DNA of 64,000 nt, taken from assembly GCA_019751915.1 (NCBI GenBank), contig JAIEMS010000031.1, positions 62,001 through 126,000 on the forward strand. Direction: 5' to 3'. Shown here piece after piece: positions 9,532 to 16,216 of the stretch. The notes beneath the pieces were generated by a model that searched no databases, was not told the DNA's origin, and was given only the letters and a program-made list of their open reading frames with translations. A program made the translations under genes and the position numbers. The stretch's first letter is position 1; every line of letters begins with the position of its first letter. This DNA is from Burkholderiaceae bacterium. GTDB taxonomy: Bacteria > Pseudomonadota > Gammaproteobacteria > Burkholderiales > Burkholderiaceae_C.

Positions 9532-9816
9532 TTATGGATTCGATTGTTTTTGGTAGGTATTTTGCACAAACAATGCCAGTTTTTCATGCCCCGAAAACAA
9601 CCAAGGCGCACTCGCTACCATTTTTTCTAAAATTTGGTGCAACGCTTCGGTATCTTCTTTATATTCGTGGTTCACTGCATGACGCAACTCTCGAATTTCC
9701 TTCCAGCGCTCGGTGCTTTCTAAAATACCAAGTTTTTCCATCAGTGCTAAAACCATACAAAATGGGCTGGTAGGGCTTTCTTCTTCGATGGCCACGCTTT
9801 TCATGGTTTTACCCAT
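9532..9816 (-). CDS. HEPN-domain protein (HepT/substrate-binding-like), 5' end disrupted
   Basis: Small alpha-helical HEPN protein; 94 residues from the only in-frame ATG. It carries RELRHAVNHEY, an R-x4-H HEPN motif, the RNase or nucleotide-handling signature of toxins paired with minimal nucleotidyltransferases. The frame stays open upstream of 9816 and encodes a family-like stretch (ETLSAFTIRFATYQEH) but offers no ATG, GTG or TTG before a stop. The natural start, an ATG at 9872 overlapping the stop of the upstream MNT gene, is out of frame; one extra base just after it would give a continuous protein of about 113 residues. The gene is therefore either a recent frameshift, read from an unusual start, or a truncated form. 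The call is a family assignment by eye. Confidence 0.6.
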   Translation of the reverse strand: MGKTMKSVAIEEESPTSPFCMVLALMEKLGILESTERWKEIRELRHAVNHEYKEDTEALHQILEKMVASAPWLFSGHEKLALFVQNTYQKQSNP

Positions 9817-9868
9817 ATGCTCTTGGTAGGTGGCAAAGCGAATGGTAAACGCTGAAAGTGTTTCTTGC

Positions 9869-10150
9869 TCATTGAATTCTAATTCCCGTGGTTTTGGCGA
9901 TTTGATGAATGGGTTGGTCTCCGGTGCCTACAATCAAATCAACCTTCAAGTCGAAAAGTTCTACCAGCTGGCTTTGGCACCGAATTCTTTGAAGCGCATC
10001 TTTAGATGCATTCTCAATAAAAATATCTACATCTCCACCGCGTTGCTTGTCGTTTACGCGCGAGCCAAATAGCCATATTTTTACCCCGTCACCATAGTGG
10101 CTAGAGATAATATCTACTGAATTTTTTAATAATTCTTGAGAGATTCTCAT
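9869..10150 (-). CDS. MNT-type minimal nucleotidyltransferase (antitoxin-like)
   Basis: Nucleotidyltransferase-fold protein of the MntA/KNTase-like group, about 93 residues from the ATG at 10150. The active-site signature is intact: LFGSRVNDKQRGGDVDIF contains the G-S-x9-D-x-D pattern with both metal-binding aspartates. The C-terminus PIHQIAKTTGIRI also fits the family. Such proteins are commonly encoded just before a HEPN toxin, as here, and in studied cases neutralise it by AMPylation. The frame is open to in-frame ATGs at 10180 and 10192; I chose 10150 because family members start at M-R-(I/L). The tRNA-Arg terminator ends at 10193, so a promoter must overlap it or read-through must occur. 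Confidence 0.75.
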   Translation of the reverse strand: MRISQELLKNSVDIISSHYGDGVKIWLFGSRVNDKQRGGDVDIFIENASKDALQRIRCQSQLVELFDLKVDLIVGTGDQPIHQIAKTTGIRIQ

Positions 10151-10192
10151 AATGGATAAAATGGTTTTGTCTGTAGCCATGCAATGGCGCAC

Positions 10193-10227
10193 AAAAAAGC
10201 CCGCTTACCGATGAGATAGCGGGCTTT
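10193..10227 (-). terminator. Rho-independent terminator downstream of tRNA-Arg(CCU)
   Basis: On the minus strand, a perfect 10-bp stem AAAGCCCGCT / AGCGGGCTTT with a 12-base loop ends in a run of six T. It lies 33 bases after the tRNA CCA end and is the last feature before the MNT gene on the same strand. Confidence 0.85.
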
Positions 10228-10260
10228 GGGCATTTGGTGACACCTTTTGGAGTCATCAAC

Positions 10261-10335
10261 TGGTCCCCTCGACAGGAATCGAACCTGTATTTAGCGCTTA
10301 GGAGGCACTCGTTCTATCCATTGAACTACGAGGAG
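10261..10335 (-). tRNA. tRNA-Arg, anticodon CCU
   Basis: Folds as a complete 75-nt cloverleaf on the minus strand: acceptor CTCCTCG / CGAGGGG with one U-G wobble, D arm GTTC/GAAC, anticodon stem AGTGC / GCGCT around loop CTCCTAA (anticodon CCU, reading AGG), T arm ACAGG / CCTGT with loop TTCGATT, and encoded CCA. It begins only about 31 bases after the stop of the VWA gene on the same strand, so it may be transcribed as the tail of that operon. The AT-rich accessory genes lie immediately on its 3' side. Confidence 0.95.
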
Positions 10336-10366
10336 GTGCTGCCATTGTAGGGCAGCAGGCACAGGC

Positions 10367-11554
10367 CTATTTTGACAGCAGCCGCATGGTTTGCTCCAAC
10401 CCTTTGAGCGACAACGGGTACATCCGGTCGCCCATCAGTTGCTGCACGATGCTGATGCTTTGGCGGTATTGCCACACGCCTTCGGGTTCGGGGTTGATCC
10501 ACGCAAACTGGGGAAAGTTGTGCGTCAGGCGCTGCAACCATTCGGCCCCGGCTTCTTCGTTGTTGTATTCAACGCTGCCACCAGGCTGCAAAATTTCGTA
10601 GGGACTCATGGTGGCATCGCCGACAAAGATCAGTTTGTAATCTTTGTTGTACTTGCGCAGGATGTCCCACGTCGGAAACTTTTCGGTAAAGCGGCGGCGG
10701 TTGTTCTTCCAGACAAAGTCGTACACGCAGTTGTGGAAGTAATAAAACTCCAAGTGCTTGAACTCGGTTTTGACGGCGCTGAACAGCTCCTCGACCCGCT
10801 GAATGTGCTCGTCCATCGTGCCGCCCACATCCATCAGCAGCAGCACTTTGACGTTGTTGTGGCGCTCGGGCACCATTTTGATGTCGAGCCAACCCGCGTT
10901 GGCGGCGGTGCTGCGGATGGTGTCGGGCAAATCCAGCTCCATCTCGTGGCCCTCGCGGGCAAACTTGCGCAGCCGCCGCAGTGCCACTTTGATGTTGCGT
11001 GTGCCAAGTTCTTGCGTGTCGTCGTAGTCGCGGTAGGCGCGCTGCTCCCAGACTTTGACGGCACTTTTGTTTTTGCTGGCCCCACCGATGCGAATGCCTT
11101 GCGGGTTGTAGCCGCCGTGCCCGAACGGGCTGGTGCCCCCGGTGCCAATCCAGCGGTTACCGCCTTCGTGGCGTTCTTTTTGTTCTTCGAGGCGCTTTTT
11201 CAGCGTCTCCATCAGCTCGTCCCAGCCCATGGTTTGGATGGCGGCTTTTTGCTCGGGCGTGAGTTCACGTTCCAAAATTTGGCGCAGCCAGTCGGCGGGC
11301 ACTTGCTGGGTGAAGTCGGCCAGCAGTTCTACGCCTTTGAAGTAGGCGGCAAAAGCGCGGTCAAATTTGTCGTAGTGCTTTTCGTCTTTGACCAGCGTTA
11401 GGCGGGCCAAATAGTAAAAGTCGTCCAAGCTCCACGCCGCTTCTGATTTCGGGCCAACCACGCCTGCTTGCAGGGCTTCGAGCAGCGTGAGCAGTTCTTT
11501 GACCGATACCGGCAGTTTGGCCGCGCGCAGGGTGTAGAAGAAGTCAATTAGCAT
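10367..11554 (-). CDS. CoxE-like von Willebrand factor A domain protein
   Basis: VWA-domain protein of the CoxE/YehP-like type, 395 residues, probably cytoplasmic (no signal or membrane segment). The C-terminal half holds the metal-ion-dependent adhesion site in the CoxE form LLLMDVGGTMDEH, followed by FYYFHNCVYDFVW and IFVGDATMSPYEI. The N-terminal half is a helical CoxE region with a glycine-rich GTGGTSPFGHGGYN patch. These proteins work with MoxR AAA+ ATPases to activate metalloenzymes or other complexes, and a MoxR gene lies directly upstream on the same strand (gap about 60 bases). The client is not apparent from the neighbourhood. Confidence 0.88.
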   Translation of the reverse strand: MLIDFFYTLRAAKLPVSVKELLTLLEALQAGVVGPKSEAAWSLDDFYYLARLTLVKDEKHYDKFDRAFAAYFKGVELLADFTQQVPADWLRQILERELTPEQKAAIQTMGWDELMETLKKRLEEQKERHEGGNRWIGTGGTSPFGHGGYNPQGIRIGGASKNKSAVKVWEQRAYRDYDDTQELGTRNIKVALRRLRKFAREGHEMELDLPDTIRSTAANAGWLDIKMVPERHNNVKVLLLMDVGGTMDEHIQRVEELFSAVKTEFKHLEFYYFHNCVYDFVWKNNRRRFTEKFPTWDILRKYNKDYKLIFVGDATMSPYEILQPGGSVEYNNEEAGAEWLQRLTHNFPQFAWINPEPEGVWQYRQSISIVQQLMGDRMYPLSLKGLEQTMRLLSK

Positions 11555-11585
11555 TTTTATGGCCTCCGACGCTTATCCAAGCTGC

Positions 11586-11614
11586 CTTAGATGCTATAAA
11601 CATAGTAGCAAATA
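11586..11614. repeat. Dispersed palindromic repeat, partial copy
   Basis: Short inverted element between the MoxR and VWA genes. On the minus strand it reads ATTTGCTACTATG then TTATAGCATCT, matching the left half of the repeat at 5601-5657 (TTGCTAT...ATAGCT). Confidence 0.4.
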
Positions 11615-12469
11615 TCAGCGATTGCGCTGATTCATGTGCACCAGCTTTTCAAACAAACTGACATCCTGTTCGTTTTTCAGCAATGCCCCCACCAGCGGTG
11701 GCACGGCAACTTTGTTGTCAGGGCTTTGCAATGCCGACAGCGGAATATCCTCGGCCACCAGCAGTTTGAGCCAGTCGATCAATTCGCTGGTCGAAGGCTT
11801 TTTCTTTAAGCCCGGCAGTCCGCGCACGTCGTAAAACGTCTTCATTGCCACCGCGAGCAGCTCGCTTTTCAGCGTCGGAAAATGCACGTTGACGATTTGG
11901 CACATCGTCTCGGCTTCGGGGAATTTAATATAGTGAAAAAAGCAGCGGCGCAAAAAGGCATCGGGCAATTCTTTTTCATTGTTCGAGGTAATAAATACCA
12001 AGGGCCGGTGCTTGGCGCGGATCAGCTCGCGGGTTTCGTAGCAGTAAAACTCCATGCGGTCAATTTCGCGCAGCAGGTCGTTCGGAAACTCAATATCGGC
12101 CTTGTCGATTTCGTCAATCAACAATGCCACCGGCTGCTCGGCAGTAAAGGCTTGCCACAGCACCCCTTGCACGATGTAGTTGCGAATATCTTTCACGCGC
12201 TGGCTGCTGTCCACATCGTTCAATTGCGAATCACGCAGGCGGCTGACCGCATCGTATTCATACAGCCCTTGCTGCGCTTTGGTGGTCGATTTAATGTGCC
12301 ATTGCAGCAGCGGCATTTTTAACGCTTGTGCCACTTCTTCGGCCAGCATGGTTTTGCCCGTGCCGGGTTCACCCTTGACCAGCAAGGGGCGTTGCAAGGT
12401 GCTGGCGGCATTGACGGCCAGCATCAAATCTTGGGTAGCGACGTAGTTGGAGGAGCCTTGGAATTTCAT
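11615..12469 (-). CDS. MoxR-family AAA+ ATPase
   Basis: AAA+ chaperone-like ATPase of the MoxR family, 284 residues from the ATG at 12469 (MKFQGSSNYVATQDLM). A TTG start at 12517 is possible but adds 16 residues atypical for the family. Visible: Walker A GEPGTGKTMLAEE, Walker B ALLIDEIDKAD, sensor 1 VFITSNNEKELPDAFLRRC with the arginine finger, and a C-terminal lid helix region. MoxR proteins partner VWA-domain proteins to remodel or activate metalloproteins; the CoxE-like gene directly downstream is the obvious partner. It sits 44 bases after the stop of the transporter gene, in a likely three-gene operon. Confidence 0.92.
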   Translation of the reverse strand: MKFQGSSNYVATQDLMLAVNAASTLQRPLLVKGEPGTGKTMLAEEVAQALKMPLLQWHIKSTTKAQQGLYEYDAVSRLRDSQLNDVDSSQRVKDIRNYIVQGVLWQAFTAEQPVALLIDEIDKADIEFPNDLLREIDRMEFYCYETRELIRAKHRPLVFITSNNEKELPDAFLRRCFFHYIKFPEAETMCQIVNVHFPTLKSELLAVAMKTFYDVRGLPGLKKKPSTSELIDWLKLLVAEDIPLSALQSPDNKVAVPPLVGALLKNEQDVSLFEKLVHMNQRNR

Positions 12470-12513
12470 GAAAAAACACCCAATCGTGGACAAAATTGGG
12501 GCACATTGTGCGC

Positions 12514-13878
12514 TCAAGGCTGGGCAGCGCGCGACTCGTTGCCCAGCAGCTCACCAATGGCCCGCAGCGGCACAATTTGATCGCAAACGGCCTTGACCAC
12601 CATCATCACCGGAATGCCCAGCAACAAGCCCCACAAGCCCCACAGCCAGCCCCACGCCAACACGCTGACAAACACCACCACCGGGCTGAGGCTTCCGGCG
12701 CGGCTGGTCAGCCAAGGGGTAAGCAAGTTGCCGATCAGGGTGTGAATCACCAGCGAGGCACCGCCAATGCTCAGGGCCATGTCCAGCGTGCCAAATTGCA
12801 AAAAGGCCACCAGCGCCGAGCCACCCGTCACTACCAAAGAGCCAGCGTAAGGCACCAAATTGAGCACTGCTGCCGCCACCCCCCACACCACCGCTTGCTG
12901 TAGCCCCAAGGCCCAGTAAGCCAAGCTGGTGGCAACGCCCACCAAGGCGCTGGTGAACAGTTGCACCAACAAGTAGCGGCGCACTTGGCAGTTGATCTCG
13001 TCAATCATGTGCAAGGTGATGTGGCGACGCTCCAGACTCGGGCCTGCAATGCCCAGCAATTTGCGCCGCAGCAAGTTGCCCGAGGCCAGCGAAAAAAAGC
13101 TTAAAAAGAACACCGCCGCCATTTGCCCCAAACCCGAGGCCAAACCGAAGGTGCCGGGCAGCACATAGTCGCGCACATTGAAGGGCGCACGCTCGACCAC
13201 CACCCGTTGCACGCCCCGGCGCAGGGCGGGGGTGGCGGCGCTGTTTTCGGTCGCGGCTTGCTCGATTTGGGTGGCGGCTTTTTGCACGGTTTCTAACGTG
13301 CTGGTGCCGCTGCTGGTGCGGCTGCGCTCGCGCAATTTGTCGCGCACTTTTTGCGCGGCCACCGGCAAAGAATCAACCAGTTGCGCTGCGCCATCGCTCA
13401 AAGACCAACTGGCCGCCGCCAGCCCCGCCACCAAAGCCAACAGCAAAACGCCAGCCCCCAATCCGGCGGGCACATGCCAGCGCTCTAGCCGATCTACCGC
13501 TGGTTGCAGAGCGCACGTCAGCAGCAAGCTGACGACAATCGGAATAAACACCGCGCTGGCCCAATGCAGCATAGCAACGCTGGCAAACAAGGCCAACAGC
13601 GCCAGCGACATACCGCCCACATTCAAAGACGGTGGCAGTTGCGCTGGCGTTGGTGCCGGGGCTGGGGGGCAGCACAGGCCTGCACAGGCCTGTGGCGCGG
13701 GTGCCAGCGGCGGCGTTGCTGGAGCGGGCGCACTGCTGGAGGGGGGGGCCGTCTCTGGGCCAGACTGGGGAGGCTCAGGCGGGGTGGGCAAATCGGTACC
13801 CGAAGGGCTGGGCTGCGCCTCGGGTGTCGGTAGCGGCGCTAGGGCCGCACGGGGTTGGATCGGGGTGGACTCGGACAT
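12514..13878 (-). CDS. AI-2E/PerM-family membrane transporter with Pro/Ala-rich N-terminus
   Basis: Inner-membrane protein of the AI-2E transporter (PerM/TqsA) superfamily, 454 residues from the ATG at 13878; a TTG five codons upstream is an alternative. About eight hydrophobic segments are visible, with family features such as FIPIVVSLLLTCAL after the first segments and the C-terminal block LVPYAGSLVVTGGSALVAFL then GSLSPVVVFVSVLAWGWLWG. The substrate is unknown: the family has been linked to autoinducer-2, sodium/proton exchange and permease roles. The first about 90 residues are an unusual, low-complexity Pro/Ala/Ser-rich cytoplasmic tail with a cysteine cluster (CAGLCC), not a normal part of the family. 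It is the first gene of the MoxR/VWA run. Confidence 0.88.
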   Translation of the reverse strand: MSESTPIQPRAALAPLPTPEAQPSPSGTDLPTPPEPPQSGPETAPPSSSAPAPATPPLAPAPQACAGLCCPPAPAPTPAQLPPSLNVGGMSLALLALFASVAMLHWASAVFIPIVVSLLLTCALQPAVDRLERWHVPAGLGAGVLLLALVAGLAAASWSLSDGAAQLVDSLPVAAQKVRDKLRERSRTSSGTSTLETVQKAATQIEQAATENSAATPALRRGVQRVVVERAPFNVRDYVLPGTFGLASGLGQMAAVFFLSFFSLASGNLLRRKLLGIAGPSLERRHITLHMIDEINCQVRRYLLVQLFTSALVGVATSLAYWALGLQQAVVWGVAAAVLNLVPYAGSLVVTGGSALVAFLQFGTLDMALSIGGASLVIHTLIGNLLTPWLTSRAGSLSPVVVFVSVLAWGWLWGLWGLLLGIPVMMVVKAVCDQIVPLRAIGELLGNESRAAQP

Positions 13879-13989
13879 ATGCAGATTGTGCAATTGCCGC
13901 CGCCGCTGCGTGCCCGGTCAAAGAGCGCCCCAAACCGGGGCTTGATTGGACGATTGCAGTTTTCGGTGTGCCGCTAACATGGTCAACCT

Positions 13990-14718
13990 ATGCAAGCTAC
14001 GCCATCGGCCCATCGGCCCATTACCTACCGACTTTTCCTGCCGCTGTTGGCCGTTGCCGCGTTGGCGGGTGGCTGCTCTACGCTGGACATTCCGCGCGCG
14101 GACAACTACCCGGCCACCGGCCAGAAAAAGGCCCGCGCTGTTCACCACTGGGATGTGTTGGCCGACGATGTCGCCCAGCGCATCGCTGAAAAAATTGGCG
14201 ATTGGCCGGCAGGCGAATACCCAATTTACATCCCCCCTGCGGGCGACTCGGGTTTCAACTTGGGCTTTCGCAAGTTGCTCATCACCCGGCTGGTAGACCG
14301 TGGCATTACCGTCTCGACCCACCCGACGGCGGTGGAGCTGGCTTTTGATGCCCAAATCGTGCAGCACTACGCACCCGTTTCTAACAGCTTGCAGATGCCT
14401 TTTACCCGCTTGGCTGCGGGCGTGGCCGTTGCCCGCGACTGGCACTTGTATGCCCAGAGCACCACCTCGGTGGTCACCAGTGCGCTGGCGGCGGGGGCAT
14501 TGCTCGATGCCAGCCTGTTGGCTACCAACGGCGCTGCCGCTGGTGGGCCAACGCGCACCGAGGTGCTCATCACCACGTCGCTCGAAAGCGGCCAGCGCTA
14601 CTTGGCACGCACCGCCGATGTCTATTACATCGAGGCCGACGATACCCCCCTGTACGCACTGCCACCGCCGCTGCCTGCCCCTACGCCACTGAAAACTTGG
14701 AGGGTTGTTGTCCCATGA
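13990..14718 (+). CDS. Lipoprotein of unknown function, coupled to a FlgO-like gene
   Basis: Envelope lipoprotein, 242 residues: an N-terminal hydrophobic stretch (YRLFLPLLAVAALAGGC) ends in lipobox AGGC. The rest is mixed alpha/beta without an obvious catalytic motif. Segments such as WDVLADDVAQRIAEKIGDWP and LLITRLVDRGITVS resemble the fold of FlgO-type outer-membrane lipoproteins that gather around flagellar rings, but I cannot name a family with certainty. Its stop codon overlaps the next ATG (ATGA at 14715-14718), so the two lipoproteins are translationally coupled and probably act together. It is divergent from the PerM gene, with about 110 bases between. Confidence 0.75.
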   Translation: MQATPSAHRPITYRLFLPLLAVAALAGGCSTLDIPRADNYPATGQKKARAVHHWDVLADDVAQRIAEKIGDWPAGEYPIYIPPAGDSGFNLGFRKLLITRLVDRGITVSTHPTAVELAFDAQIVQHYAPVSNSLQMPFTRLAAGVAVARDWHLYAQSTTSVVTSALAAGALLDASLLATNGAAAGGPTRTEVLITTSLESGQRYLARTADVYYIEADDTPLYALPPPLPAPTPLKTWRVVVP

Positions 14719-15251
14719 AGCGACGCACTATGGCCCTGAGCCTGCTGGCCGCCACGTTGGCGCTGCCGGGCTGTGCCCAGTATTACTACGGCGAACACGC
14801 TGGAGACTCCCACACTGCATTGGTCGATACCAACCACGCTGCTATCGACAGGTTGTTGCAAGACGCGCCACTTGACCCCAGCCGTGCGGTGTTGGTAGCC
14901 ACGGTGGTGAGTGTGGACAGGCTCGATGAATCCTCGCGGCTGGGCCGCACCCTGTCGGAGCAATTGGCCGGTGGACTGGTGCAGCGCGGTGTCCGGGTGG
15001 TCGAACCCCGGTTGCGTGACAACCTTGCCATTTCGGTGGTGCAGGGCGAATTGTTGCTCTCGCGCGAGTTGCGCGACCTCAGCCGTGCCCACAATGCACA
15101 AGCGGTACTGGTGGGCACGTATTCGGTCTCGGCACGGGCGGTGTACGTCAGCATCAAGTTGGTGCATCCTGTGGGCAATGTCGTGGTGGCCGCCGTCGAT
15201 TACGTTTTGCCGATGGACGACAACGTGCGCGGTTTGCTCTGGGCGCGCTGA
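14715..15251 (+). CDS. FlgO-family outer-membrane lipoprotein
   Basis: 178-residue lipoprotein from the ATG at 14715, which overlaps the previous stop codon. The signal peptide MKRRTMALSLLAATLALPGC ends in lipobox LPGC. The mature part matches the FlgO domain pattern: an early segment giving multiple positions of duty ('LVATVVSVDRLDESSRLGR'), TLSEQLAGGLVQRGVRVVEPRL, the ELLLSRELRDLSRAHNAQAV helix and VLVGTYSVSARAVYVSIKL near the end. In Vibrio, FlgO and partners help assemble the flagellar H ring, but FlgO-domain proteins also occur outside flagellar loci, as here. No flagellar gene lies in the window. Confidence 0.82.
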   Translation: MKRRTMALSLLAATLALPGCAQYYYGEHAGDSHTALVDTNHAAIDRLLQDAPLDPSRAVLVATVVSVDRLDESSRLGRTLSEQLAGGLVQRGVRVVEPRLRDNLAISVVQGELLLSRELRDLSRAHNAQAVLVGTYSVSARAVYVSIKLVHPVGNVVVAAVDYVLPMDDNVRGLLWAR

Positions 15252-15267
15252 TTTTGGCCCCCAAGGG

Positions 15268-15339
15268 CTAAAAATATCCAAAAATAGCTACTAGCCCTTG
15301 TCTAGCAAGTATAAGTAGCTATTATTTTTATAGCTAAAC
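15268..15339. repeat. Dispersed palindromic repeat, copy B
   Basis: Imperfect palindrome in the gap between the FlgO-like gene and queF. It contains AATAGCTACTAGCCCTTG and GTAGCTATTATTTTTATAGCT. The same TAGCT-CTAG-CTTG blocks occur in copies A and C. Confidence 0.6.
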
Positions 15340-15353
15340 CTGAAGGCTATGCC

Positions 15354-16205
15354 GTGCCGCACAACACCCCTGAACACTCTCCGCTGGGCAAGGCTTCGGC
15401 TTATACCGATCAATACGACCCATCGTTGTTGTTTCCGATAGCACGTGCCGACAAGCGCGCCGAAATCGGCATTACGGCCGCCCCCCCTTTTTTTGGTGCC
15501 GATCTGTGGACGGCCTTTGAACTGTCGTGGCTGAACCTGCGTGGCAAGCCCCAAGTGGCACTGGCGCACATTACGGTGCCGTGCGAGACGCTCCATATCG
15601 TCGAAAGCAAATCCTTCAAGCTCTACCTCAACAGCTTCAACCAAACGCGCTTTGCCGATGCCAGCGAGGTGCAAGCGCGCATCCGCGCCGATGTCAGTGC
15701 AGCGGTATGGCGCGGCGCTGCCCATGCTGGCACGGTCGGTGTGCGGCTGCTGTTGCCAGAGATGTTTGATTGCCAGCCGGTGCATGAGCTTGATGGCTTG
15801 AATTTGGATCGCCTCGACATCGAGTGCGCCCACTACCTGCCCGCCCCGCAGCTACTGACCGCCCAGTTTGATGAACCTGCCGTCAGCGAAGTGCTGGTGA
15901 GCCGCTTGCTCAAGAGCAATTGCTTGGTCACGGGACAGCCCGATTGGGCCAGTGTGCAAATCAGCTACAGCGGCCCCCAAATCGACCAAGAGCGCTTGCT
16001 GCAATACATCGTGAGTTTTCGCAACCACAATGAATTTCATGAGCAGTGCGTTGAGCGCATTTTTATGGACATCTGGACGCACTGTCGCCCCATCAAACTA
16101 ACCGTCTATGCCCGCTACACCCGCCGGGGTGGGCTGGACATCAACCCGTGGCGCACCAGCCACCCACAAAGCCTGCCGGCCAACATCCGCACGGCGCGGC
16201 AATAA
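15354..16205 (+). CDS. queF: NADPH-dependent 7-cyano-7-deazaguanine reductase QueF
   Basis: Reduces preQ0 to preQ1 in queuosine biosynthesis for tRNA modification; cytoplasmic. At 283 residues it is the long, two-domain (E. coli-type) form. The NADPH motif is [17 protein letters not shown] (about 86-102). The C-terminal catalytic half has [17 protein letters not shown] with the nucleophilic Cys, then [15 protein letters not shown] and [14 protein letters not shown]. The start is GTG at 15354; the nearby ATG at 15349 is out of frame. It follows copy B of the palindromic repeat and precedes a convergent chemoreceptor gene with an 11-base gap. No preQ1 riboswitch was recognised upstream. Confidence 0.96.
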   Translation: MPHNTPEHSPLGKASAYTDQYDPSLLFPIARADKRAEIGITAAPPFFGADLWTAFELSWLNLRGKPQVALAHITVPCETLHIVESKSFKLYLNSFNQTRFADASEVQARIRADVSAAVWRGAAHAGTVGVRLLLPEMFDCQPVHELDGLNLDRLDIECAHYLPAPQLLTAQFDEPAVSEVLVSRLLKSNCLVTGQPDWASVQISYSGPQIDQERLLQYIVSFRNHNEFHEQCVERIFMDIWTHCRPIKLTVYARYTRRGGLDINPWRTSHPQSLPANIRTARQ

Positions 16206-16216
16206 AACCACCCCGC

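Noticed and set aside
9830-10072. Plus-strand ORF opposite the MNT gene
   Set aside because: Composition is a shadow of the MNT gene, whose catalytic motif is clear on the minus strand.
15340-15353. ATG at 15349 as the queF start
   Set aside because: It is out of frame with the QueF motifs; the GTG at 15354 is in frame.
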